Program-made: the position numbers and the translations under genes
Shown here: positions 48,871 through 55,944 of the stretch, piece by piece
How the letters are laid out: every line of letters begins with the position of its first letter
Position numbering within the stretch: the first letter of the stretch is position 1
Source of the DNA: UBA668 sp041394605
GTDB taxonomy: Bacteria > Actinomycetota > Acidimicrobiia > Acidimicrobiales > Ilumatobacteraceae
Reading direction: 5' to 3'
Length of the DNA: 64,000 nt
Assembly: GCA_041394605.1 (NCBI GenBank)
Contig: JAWKHX010000004.1
Location: 558,001 to 622,000 of the forward strand
The notes under the pieces: generated by a model
Told to the model about the DNA's origin: nothing
Database searches by the model: none
Seen by the model: the letters and a program-made list of their open reading frames with translations, nothing else

Positions 48871-50735
48871 TGGCCGCCACCACGGTGCGTCCCGCGGAGA
48901 AGGACCTCCTGCGTTTCATCACGTGCGGATCCGTCGACGACGGCAAGAGCACCCTCATCGGCCGGCTGCTGCACGACAGCGGCCTGGTGCTGGACGACCA
49001 CATGGCGGCGCTGGAGCGGGATTCCAAGGTGGTGGGCACCCAGGGCGATGCGCTGGACGTGGCCCTCCTGCTGGACGGGTTGCAGGCCGAGCGCGAGCAG
49101 GGCATCACCATCGACGTGGCCCACCGCTACTTCCACACCGACCGGCGCACGTTCATCGTCGCCGACACGCCCGGTCACGAGCAGTACACCCGCAACATGG
49201 CCACTGGCGCGTCCACCGCCCAGCTGGCCGTCATCCTCATCGACGCCCGCAAGGGGGTGCTCACCCAGACCCGGCGGCACAGCCACATCGTCTCGCTGCT
49301 GGGCATCCGCCATGTCGTGGTGGCCGTCAACAAGATGGACCTGGTCGGCTGGTCGGCCGACACGTTCGCGGCCATCGAGGCGGACTACCGGCAGTTCGCC
49401 GCCGGCATCGGGCTGGCCGACGTGACGGTCATCCCGGTCAGCGCGCTGCACGGCGACAACGTGGTGGCCGCCGGCCCCAACTCGCCGTGGTACGGCGGGC
49501 CGACGCTGCTGCACCACCTGGAGACGGTGGTGGTGGACGACGACGCGGCGGCCCGCCCGCTGCGGATGTGGGTGCAGACGGTGCTGCGCCCGTCACTGGA
49601 CTTCCGCGGGTATGCGGGCATGATCAGCGCCGGCACGGTGCGCCCCGGCGACCGGGTGCGGGTGTTGCCATCCGGCGTGGAGACCACCGTGGCCCGCATC
49701 GTCACCTTCGACGGCGACCTGGCCGAGGCGATTGCGGGGCAGTCCGTCGTCCTGACGCTCACCGACGAGGTGGACATCAGCCGCGGCGACCTGCTGTGCG
49801 CCGCCGACCGGCCGGCGGGCGTGGCCGACCAGTTCGAGGCCGACATCATCTGGATGCACGAGCAGCCGCTGCTGCCCGGGCGGCCGTACCTGCTGAAGCA
49901 GGGCACCCGGACCGTCAGCGCCACCTTCGGGCACCCGAAGTACCAGGTGAACGTGAACACGCTGGAGCACCTGGCAGCGAACACGCTGGAGCTCAACGAG
50001 ATCGGCGTGTGCAACGTGTCGCTGGACCGGCCGGTGCCGCTCGACCCGTACCGGGAGGAGCCGGAGACCGGCGGGTTCGTCATCATCGACCGGTTGACCA
50101 ACGTGACGGTCGGCGCCGGCCTCTTGCACTTCGCGCTGCGCCGCTCGCAGAACATCCACTGGCAGGCGGTCACGGTGGACCGCGCCGCCAGGGTTCAGCT
50201 GAACCGCCACGGGCCTGCCGTGGTGTGGTTCACCGGCCTGTCCGGTTCCGGCAAGAGCACCATCGCCAACCTGCTGGAGGCCCGCTTGCACGCCGAGGGT
50301 GTGCACACCTACCTGCTGGACGGCGACAACGTGCGCCACGGCCTGAACCGCGACCTCGGGTTCACCGACGCCGACCGGGTGGAGAACATCCGTCGTGTCG
50401 CCGAGGTGGCCCGGCTGATGGCCGACGCCGGCCTGGTGGTGCTGGTGTCGTTCATCTCCCCGTTCCGCGCCGAGCGGCGAATGGCGCGCGAGCGCGCCGG
50501 CGACGTGCCGTTCCTCGAGGTGCACGTGGACACCCCGCTGGCGGTGGCCGAGCAGCGCGACCCGAAGGGCCTCTACGCCAAGGCTCGCAGCGGCGAGCTG
50601 GTCAACTTCACCGGGGTGGACTCGCCCTACGAGCCGCCCGAGGCCCCGGAGCTGCGCCTGGACACGACGACCCTCGCCGCCGCCGACGCTGCCACTGCGG
50701 TGTTCGACCGGTTGCGCGCCGGCGGCGTGGTCTGA
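48870..50735 (+). CDS. cysN: CysNC, fused sulfate adenylyltransferase GTPase and APS kinase
   Basis: This gene encodes 621 residues. Residues 1-435 are the CysN GTPase (G1 GSVDDGKSTL, G3 DTPGHEQYTRN, G4 VNKMD). Residues 440-621 are APS kinase (P-loop GLSGSGKST, LDGDNVRHGLNRDLGF, FISPFRAERRMAR). Such CysNC fusions occur in mycobacteria and other actinobacteria. Together with CysD and CysQ this operon makes PAPS from sulfate, for assimilation or sulfation. No sulfite or PAPS reductase gene is in the window. Confidence 0.97.
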   Translation: MAATTVRPAEKDLLRFITCGSVDDGKSTLIGRLLHDSGLVLDDHMAALERDSKVVGTQGDALDVALLLDGLQAEREQGITIDVAHRYFHTDRRTFIVADTPGHEQYTRNMATGASTAQLAVILIDARKGVLTQTRRHSHIVSLLGIRHVVVAVNKMDLVGWSADTFAAIEADYRQFAAGIGLADVTVIPVSALHGDNVVAAGPNSPWYGGPTLLHHLETVVVDDDAAARPLRMWVQTVLRPSLDFRGYAGMISAGTVRPGDRVRVLPSGVETTVARIVTFDGDLAEAIAGQSVVLTLTDEVDISRGDLLCAADRPAGVADQFEADIIWMHEQPLLPGRPYLLKQGTRTVSATFGHPKYQVNVNTLEHLAANTLELNEIGVCNVSLDRPVPLDPYREEPETGGFVIIDRLTNVTVGAGLLHFALRRSQNIHWQAVTVDRAARVQLNRHGPAVVWFTGLSGSGKSTIANLLEARLHAEGVHTYLLDGDNVRHGLNRDLGFTDADRVENIRRVAEVARLMADAGLVVLVSFISPFRAERRMARERAGDVPFLEVHVDTPLAVAEQRDPKGLYAKARSGELVNFTGVDSPYEPPEAPELRLDTTTLAAADAATAVFDRLRAGGVV

Positions 50736-50751
50736 CGGCGGCTGCCGTCAG
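50732..50751. terminator. 8-bp hairpin spanning the cysNC and CMD-selenoprotein stop codons
   Basis: CTGACGGC (50732-50739) pairs perfectly with GCCGTCAG (50744-50751) around GGCT. It contains both stop codons of the convergent genes, so it could end both transcripts. There is no poly-U tail. Confidence 0.55.
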
Positions 50752-51260
50752 CGGCGGTCGACGATGGCGTCACCGTCGGTCCCGAAGGTCAGCAGCGCCG
50801 GCGCATGGCCGTCGCCGTCGAGCCACACGTCCACGCCCAGCGCCACGGGCACCTTCTGGGTGTTCCACTTCAGCGTGTCGAGCACCAGCTCCACCAGTTG
50901 CTCGGGCGAGAAGTGGGTGTGCAGCTCCGTGGCGAGGTCAGCCGGGATGTCGCCGGGCCGCGTCATCACCCAGTCGGCCAGCAGGATGGCGGCGCGTTCG
51001 GCCCGAGTGAACTGGTCCAGCCGGCCACCTTCCACCGCGGCCACCTCGGTCTCGCTGGCCACCTGCTGCCCGGCAACTGCCAGGCGCAGGGAGCGTCAAG
51101 TGCCGCAATCGTGATGGTGGGCGCAGCGCAGGCGGACCAGCTCCGTCGTATGCGGGTCCACCCGGTCCAGCCGGACGACGGCGTTCTGGGCGTCGCCGAG
51201 CGCGGCCCTGAGCGCGGCGAACACCTGGGTGCCGGTGGCGACGCGGGGCGAGCGGGTCAC
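50748..51260 (-). CDS. CMD/AhpD-like selenoprotein (in-frame UGA = Sec55, motif CGTU)
   Basis: The start is GTG 51260, overlapping the upstream gene stop (GTGA). The frame hits TGA at 51098-51096 after 54 codons and continues to the stop at 50748, giving 170 residues. Across the UGA it reads LVRLRCAHHHDCGT-U-RSLRLAVAG. In normal carboxymuconolactone decarboxylase/AhpD-like proteins this position is C-x-x-C, the peroxidatic pair, so Sec replaces the second Cys. Downstream, LDQFTRAERAAILLADWVM and FSPEQLVELVLDTLKWNTQKVPVALGVD are typical CMD helices. A strong hairpin lies within 34 nt of the UGA. It is probably a peroxidase or disulfide-exchange enzyme. Confidence 0.87.
51062..51090 (-). promoter_or_regulatory. 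candidate bacterial SECIS hairpin for the CMD selenoprotein
   Basis: Starting 6 nt after the UGA, CCTGC-GCC-T-GGC pairs with GCC-G-GGC-A-GCAGG around the tetraloop AGTT: 12 pairs including one T-G wobble, with a single bulged A. The loop is 18-21 nt after the UGA, within the range for SelB-dependent bacterial SECIS elements. Confidence 0.65.
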
Positions 51261-51637
51261 ACGCCCACCGCCTGCAGGGCGCGGGCCAACCGCTCGCGCT
51301 GCTCCACCACCAGGAGCGCCCTCGTGAAGTCGGCCAGGCCGGCGTCGCCGAGATGGTCGCGAACGGCAGCGGCGGTCTCGTCGGCCAGGGTGGCGACGTC
51401 GATGACGAACTCGTCGGTGAACGCCAGGCAGGCGGCCTCGGCGGATGAGCGTGCCGGGCGGTCGCTGTCGTCAGGGCCACCGAGCAGCGCCACGACTCTG
51501 GCGTGGCAGCGCCCCAGCACGGCGGGGTCGGTGGCCCGGAAGGCTTCGGCGGCTGCGGCGCGCAGGAGGTCGGCGACCTCCGCCGGCACAGCGGCCGGCA
51601 CCGGCGGCAGCACGGCCTCCGGGCCCACGCCGGTCAC
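51257..51637 (-). CDS. CMD-like partner protein lacking the CxxC motif
   Basis: This gene encodes 126 residues and starts at GTG 51637. The C-terminal half, ACLAFTDEFVIDVATLADET then VRDHLGDAGLADFTRALLVVEQRERLARAL, follows the helix pattern of AhpD-like carboxymuconolactone decarboxylase domains. The peroxidatic CxxC is missing (only isolated Cys in GRCHARV and AACLAF). It overlaps the DUF2889 gene upstream and the selenoprotein gene downstream by 4 nt each, so the two CMD-like chains may form a heteromeric complex with one active subunit. The family call is tentative. Confidence 0.6.
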   Translation of the reverse strand: MTGVGPEAVLPPVPAAVPAEVADLLRAAAAEAFRATDPAVLGRCHARVVALLGGPDDSDRPARSSAEAACLAFTDEFVIDVATLADETAAAVRDHLGDAGLADFTRALLVVEQRERLARALQAVGV

Positions 51638-52323
51638 TCCTCTTCGTGGTGCCAGGTGGCGGGGTCCAGGCCCAGCTCGTTGTAGCGGCGCACCACCCAG
51701 ACGGGGATCTCCATCGGCCTGCCCTCGCGGATGGCTGCGACCTGCTCGCCATCCTCCGCCCAGATGTGGCAGGTGTTGAGGTTCATCGCCATGGCCCGCA
51801 TGCGGGACTCCGGCGAGCCCATGTCCGGGTTGGCGCGGGTGGCACTGCCGGAGGATGCCCGGGCGGCCAGCACCCGGAACGACCACATCGACTGGATGGC
51901 CACCGGCGCCATCGCCTGCAGCAGCGCCGTGGTGTGGGTGCAGCCGCGCGGCCCCCCGAACAGCTCACGCACCTTGTGGGTGTAGCCGCGGGCGATGGAG
52001 AGGCCGATCAGCTTCTGGTAGTGGTCCTCGATCTTCGGGCAGTTGGTGTGCGGGTGGGTCTCCAGCGCCGCGTTGGCCCACACGATCTCCAGCGACGGGA
52101 TGGCGATGTGCATGTCCACGATCATGTGGTGCACCGTCAGCGGCTCGGTGTCGCCGGGCACGTACAGCCCCGGCGGCTTCTGGTCGCGGACGGCGCCGCG
52201 CAGCCACAGGGTGCTGTCGTCCTTGCGGTAGGCCCGCACCACGTAGGACCGCTCGTGGACGAGGTCGTCCACGGGGTCCAGGCCCTCGGGGTGGGGGCAG
52301 ATGTCGTCGAAGAACTCGTGCAT
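51634..52323 (-). CDS. DUF2889 family protein
   Basis: This gene encodes 229 residues and starts at the ATG at 52323 (MHEFFDDICPHPEGLDPVDDLV). The segments VRAYRKDDSTLWLRGAVRDQKPPG, VHHMIVDMHIAIPSLEIVWANAALETHPHTNCPKI and RGCTHTTALLQAMAPVAIQS are the conserved DUF2889 blocks, with His/Cys residues (HPHTNCP, GCTHTT) that could bind a metal. Its function is unknown. It is the first gene of the selenoprotein operon. Confidence 0.88.
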   Translation of the reverse strand: MHEFFDDICPHPEGLDPVDDLVHERSYVVRAYRKDDSTLWLRGAVRDQKPPGLYVPGDTEPLTVHHMIVDMHIAIPSLEIVWANAALETHPHTNCPKIEDHYQKLIGLSIARGYTHKVRELFGGPRGCTHTTALLQAMAPVAIQSMWSFRVLAARASSGSATRANPDMGSPESRMRAMAMNLNTCHIWAEDGEQVAAIREGRPMEIPVWVVRRYNELGLDPATWHHEEE

Positions 52324-52392
52324 ACCCGTCCGACCGTAGTGGCTCGTGCCCGATCCCGCCCGGGTCGGACCCGTCGGCCCCCGCACACCCTC

Positions 52393-52454
52393 GCGAAGTG
52401 ACGCGGTGACACCCCGCCCCACCAGGGAAGTGACGTGATATATCACGTCACTTC
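52393..52454. repeat. 28-bp perfect palindrome with a degenerate upstream copy (family B)
   Basis: GAAGTGACGTGATA (52427-52440) is followed immediately by its exact reverse complement (52441-52454), with no spacer. An upstream partial copy (GAAGTGACGCGGTGACACC) starts at 52394. It lies 104 nt upstream of the DUF2889 gene and 10 nt after the nucleoside hydrolase stop. It could be an operator, a terminator or a dispersed repeat. Confidence 0.75.
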
Positions 52455-52463
52455 GGGGTTGGG

Positions 52464-53435
52464 TCAGCCGACACTCAGACGTTCGAGTTCGAGGGCCACG
52501 ACTGCGGCGGCGTCGACCTCGGTGAGGATGGTGACCGCGCGGCGGCCGGCCCACGGGCCCTCGCTGAGCGCATGGCGGGTGGTGGGCCAGGTCTTGCCGC
52601 GGCCCACGGACCACCCGGTGTCCACCCGGATCGGATGGTGGCGCACGCCGTAGTGCTGCGGCGCCAGCAGGTAGGAGATGCAGGTGGAGTCGTGCACGTG
52701 GATGCCGTCGGGCCCGCCGTGGGCCACGTGGAAGTCGCGGTAGAAGGGGAGGATCTGCGCCGCCAGGCGGGCCCGAGCGTTGTCGATGGCGGAGATGGTG
52801 GCGATCTGGGCGCTGGTCATCACCGTGGCCTCGGTGACGTCCAGCCCGCACATGGTGATCGGGCAGTCCGCCCCGAACACCAGGTCGGCGGCCTCCGGGT
52901 CGTTGAGGATGTTGGCCTCGGCGGCGGGGGAGGCATTGCCCGGCACGAATGCGTTGCCGCCCATCAGCACGATCCCGGCCAGCTTCGACGGCAGGTCCGG
53001 CCGCAAGAGGAACGCCAGCGCGATGTTGGTGAGCGGGCCGACGGGCACCAGGGTGATCTCGCCGGGCGCAGCGTCCACCTGCTCGATGATGAAGTGGGCG
53101 GCATCCAGTGCGTGGGGCGTGCGGGACGGCGGCGGCAGCGTCACGTCGGCCAGGCCGTTGGCGCCGTGCACGAAGTCCGCCGGGCCGCGGTACGGCATGG
53201 CCAGCGGGCGGGCGGCACCCTGGGCCACCGGGATGTCGGCCCGGCCGGCGATGTCCAGGATGCGGATGGCGTTGGCCGTGCACACCTCCACGTGGGCGTT
53301 GCCGAACACGGTGGTGAGGCCGACGACCTCCAGCTCCGGTGAGGCCAGCGCGTAGAAGATGGCCATCGCGTCGTCGACGCCGGGGTCGGTGTCGATCAGG
53401 ATGCGGCGCGGTGCGCCGTCCGCCGCCGGGGCCAC
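52464..53435 (-). CDS. nucleoside hydrolase (IUNH family)
   Basis: This gene encodes 323 residues and starts at GTG 53435. The Ca2+-binding motif ILIDTDPGVDDAMAIFYAL at the N-terminus defines the family. VPVGPLTNIALAFLL, VLMGGNAFVPGNASPAAEANILNDPEAADLVF and the C-terminal HDSTCISYLL add the other ligands. It hydrolyses ribonucleosides to ribose and base. The start is 2 nt from the sufU stop, so it could be transcribed with the suf block. Confidence 0.94.
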   Translation of the reverse strand: MAPAADGAPRRILIDTDPGVDDAMAIFYALASPELEVVGLTTVFGNAHVEVCTANAIRILDIAGRADIPVAQGAARPLAMPYRGPADFVHGANGLADVTLPPPSRTPHALDAAHFIIEQVDAAPGEITLVPVGPLTNIALAFLLRPDLPSKLAGIVLMGGNAFVPGNASPAAEANILNDPEAADLVFGADCPITMCGLDVTEATVMTSAQIATISAIDNARARLAAQILPFYRDFHVAHGGPDGIHVHDSTCISYLLAPQHYGVRHHPIRVDTGWSVGRGKTWPTTRHALSEGPWAGRRAVTILTEVDAAAVVALELERLSVG

Positions 53436-53436
53436 G

Positions 53437-53886
53437 TCAGGCCTGCGACAGGGCGTCGAGCAGGGTGTTCCAGGCGAGGGTGGCGCACTTGATGCGCACG
53501 GGGAACTTCACCACGCCCTGCAAGGCTTCGAGGTCGCCGAGCTTCACGGAGAGGTCGGGTTCGATGGGGTTGCCGTCCTCGTCGGGGATGCTCATCATCC
53601 CCTTGAACCGCCGCACCAGCGCCTTCACGTCGTCCACCGGCTTGCCCTTCACGGCCTGGCTCATCATGCTGGCGGAGCTCTGCGAGATGCTGCAGCCGGA
53701 GCCGCCGACCTTCACGTCGGTGATCACGCCGTCGTCCACGTGCAGAAAGATCTCGATCTCGTCGCCGCACAGGGGGTTGTGGCCCACGGCATGGGCGGCG
53801 GGCGGGGCCTCCAGCGAGCCACGGTTCCGCGGGTTGCGGTGGTGGTCGAGGATGATCTCGCGGTACAGGTCGGTCAGGTCGGGCAT
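53437..53886 (-). CDS. sufU: SufU, zinc-dependent sulfur relay protein
   Basis: This gene encodes 149 residues. The three zinc/sulfur ligand Cys are in NPLCGDEIEIF, GSGCSISQSSASMMSQAV and PVRIKCATLAWNTL, and the 18-20 residue insert (KALVRRFKGMMSIPDEDGNP) between Cys 2 and 3 distinguishes SufU from IscU. It accepts persulfide sulfur from SufS. It follows sufS by 12 nt. Confidence 0.95.
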   Translation of the reverse strand: MPDLTDLYREIILDHHRNPRNRGSLEAPPAAHAVGHNPLCGDEIEIFLHVDDGVITDVKVGGSGCSISQSSASMMSQAVKGKPVDDVKALVRRFKGMMSIPDEDGNPIEPDLSVKLGDLEALQGVVKFPVRIKCATLAWNTLLDALSQA

Positions 53887-53898
53887 GCTCGTGCCTCC

Positions 53899-55134
53899 TC
53901 AGAAGCCGAAGATATCGCTGGCGCCGTCGAGGGCATCCGCCAGCACGTCGACGTCGTGGGTGTCGTTGTACACGTAGAAGCTGGCCCGGGCGGTGGCGTT
54001 GACCCCCAGGACACGCATCAGCGGCTTGGCGCAGTGGTGGCCGGCCCGCACGCACACGTTCTTCTGGTCCAGCACCTGGCTGAGGTCGTGCGGGTGGATG
54101 CCGCGGAAGCCGATGGAGAAGGTGGCGCCGCGGACCTCCACGTTGCACGGGCCGTGCAGTTGGATCTCGTCGCCGAAGCGGTCGGTGAGCGTGCGCATCG
54201 CGTAGGTGGCGATGTCCACCTCGTGCTGGCGGACGTTGGCCATGCCCAGCCCGGTGAGGAAGTCGATGGCGGCGCCCAGGCCGACGGCTTCGGTGATCGG
54301 CGGCGTGCCGGCCTCGAACTTGGCGGGCAGCTCGGCGCAGGTGAACCCGTCCGTGCGGACGTCGGCGATCATGTTGCCGCCGCCGAGGAACGGGGGCATG
54401 GCGTCCAGCAGTTCCTCGCGGCCCCACAGCACGCCGATGCCTGACGGGCCGCACAGCTTGTGGCTGCTGAAGGCGGTGAAGTCCGCGCCCCAGGCCTGCA
54501 CGTCGGTGATGTTGTGGGGCACGTACTGGCAGCCGTCCACGATGGCCAGTGCGCCGGCGTCGTGGGCCATCGTGCACAGCTGCTGCACCGGTGTGATGGT
54601 GCCGAGCACATTGCTCATCGCCGTGAAGCTGAAGACCTTGGCGCCGTCCAGCAGGGCGGGCAGGGCCGCCATGTCCAGCTGGCCGTCCGTGGTGAGCGGC
54701 ACCCAGCGCAGCTCGATGCCCTTCTCCGCTGCCAGCATGTGCCACGGCACGATGTTGGCGTGGTGCTCCATCTCGGTGAGCACGACCACGTCGCCGCGCT
54801 GCAGGTTGGCCCGGCCCCACGTGGCCGCCACCAGGTTGAGCGCCTCGGTGGCGTTCTTGGTGAAGATCACCTCGTGGGCGCGGCGGGCGTTGATGAACCG
54901 CTGGGCCTTCACCCGGGCGCCTTCGTACGCGTCGGTGGCCTCGGCGGCCAGCTGGTAGGCGCTGCGGTTGATGGGGGCGTACGAGTGCTCCATGAAGTGG
55001 CTCATCGCGTCGATGACCACCTGCGGCTTCTGCGACGAGTTGGCGGAGTCCAGGTAGACGATGGGCGCGCCGTGCAGTTCCCGCTGCAACAGGGGGAACT
55101 GGGCCTTGATCGCGGCGACGTCCAACCCGCTCAT
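53899..55134 (-). CDS. sufS: SufS, cysteine desulfurase
   Basis: This gene encodes 411 residues. The PLP lysine is in TAFSSHKLCGPSGIGVLWG, and the N-terminal YLDSANSSQKPQVVIDAM and NRSAYQLAAEATDAYEGAR are SufS-like. The persulfide Cys is in VRAGHHCAKPLMRVLG. It feeds sulfur to SufU. The start overlaps the sufC2 stop (ATGA). Confidence 0.96.
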   Translation of the reverse strand: MSGLDVAAIKAQFPLLQRELHGAPIVYLDSANSSQKPQVVIDAMSHFMEHSYAPINRSAYQLAAEATDAYEGARVKAQRFINARRAHEVIFTKNATEALNLVAATWGRANLQRGDVVVLTEMEHHANIVPWHMLAAEKGIELRWVPLTTDGQLDMAALPALLDGAKVFSFTAMSNVLGTITPVQQLCTMAHDAGALAIVDGCQYVPHNITDVQAWGADFTAFSSHKLCGPSGIGVLWGREELLDAMPPFLGGGNMIADVRTDGFTCAELPAKFEAGTPPITEAVGLGAAIDFLTGLGMANVRQHEVDIATYAMRTLTDRFGDEIQLHGPCNVEVRGATFSIGFRGIHPHDLSQVLDQKNVCVRAGHHCAKPLMRVLGVNATARASFYVYNDTHDVDVLADALDGASDIFGF

Positions 55135-55904
55135 CGGAACGACTCGTACCCTTCCTTCTCCAGCTTGGCAGCTAGCTCCATGCCGCCGCTGGCGACGATA
55201 CGCCCCGCGACCATGATGTGCACATGGTCGGGCTGCAGCTCGTCCAGCAGGCGCTGGTAGTGGGTGATGAGGACCACGCCCATCTTCGGCCGGTCCGTGC
55301 GGATCTCGCGGATGCCGCGGGCCACGATGCGCAGGGCGTCGATGTCCAGGCCGGAGTCCGTCTCGTCGAGGATCGCCAGCTCCGGCTCCAGGATGGCCAT
55401 CTGCATGATCTCGTTGCGCTTCTTCTCGCCGCCGCTGAAGCCTTCGTTGAGGTAGCGGTCCACGAACGAGCTGTCCATGCCGAGTCGCTTCATCCAGTCC
55501 ATGGCGGCCAGGCGCAGTTCCAGCACGCTGAGGTCGATGCCCTTGCGGGCGCTCAGCGCCTGGCGGAGGAACTGGATGACGGAGACGCCGGGGATCTCCT
55601 GCGGGTACTGGAACGCCAGGAAGATGCCCTGCTTGGCCCGCACGTCGGTGGGCCAGTCGGTGATGTCGTCGCCCTGGAACAGGAGGCGGCCCGAGGTGAC
55701 CTCGTACTCCGGGCTGGCCAGCAGGGTGCTGGCCAGGGTGCTCTTGCCGCAGCCGTTGGGGCCCATGATGGCGTGCACCTCGCCCTCGTTGACCGTCAGC
55801 GACAGGCCGCGGAGGATGTCGGTGGTGGCTTCCGGCTCACCCTCCGCTGCGGCGGGGCGGGCATGCAGGTCGTCGATGCGGAACAGCTCGGCAGGCACGG
55901 TCAC
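55131..55904 (-). CDS. sufC: SufC, ABC ATPase (copy 2, in the SufS/SufU block)
   Basis: This gene encodes 257 residues from GTG 55904; GTG 55898 is an alternative. Walker A is GPNGCGKST, signature FSGGEKKRNEIMQMAIL, Walker B LAILDETDSGLDIDALR and switch LITHYQRLLDEL. Unlike copy 1 it keeps the canonical DETDSGLDID. It is the first gene of sufC2-sufS-sufU. Two diverged SufC paralogues in one locus pair is unusual. Its frame is continuous with the C-terminus of the damaged decarboxylase upstream, which I consider an artefact of indels. Confidence 0.93.
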   Translation of the reverse strand: MTVPAELFRIDDLHARPAAAEGEPEATTDILRGLSLTVNEGEVHAIMGPNGCGKSTLASTLLASPEYEVTSGRLLFQGDDITDWPTDVRAKQGIFLAFQYPQEIPGVSVIQFLRQALSARKGIDLSVLELRLAAMDWMKRLGMDSSFVDRYLNEGFSGGEKKRNEIMQMAILEPELAILDETDSGLDIDALRIVARGIREIRTDRPKMGVVLITHYQRLLDELQPDHVHIMVAGRIVASGGMELAAKLEKEGYESFR

Positions 55905-55922
55905 GGCAGCCAGTCTATTTCC

Positions 55923-55936
55923 ACTATCGCCGTAGT
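55923..55936 (-). promoter_or_regulatory. suf palindrome, sufC2 copy (ACTACG-GC-GATAGT)
   Basis: This imperfect copy lies 18 nt before the sufC2 GTG and is followed by GGAAATAG, as the sufB copy is followed by GGAAATTT. It supports one regulator for all three suf units. Confidence 0.6.
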
Positions 55937-55944
55937 AGAAACCC

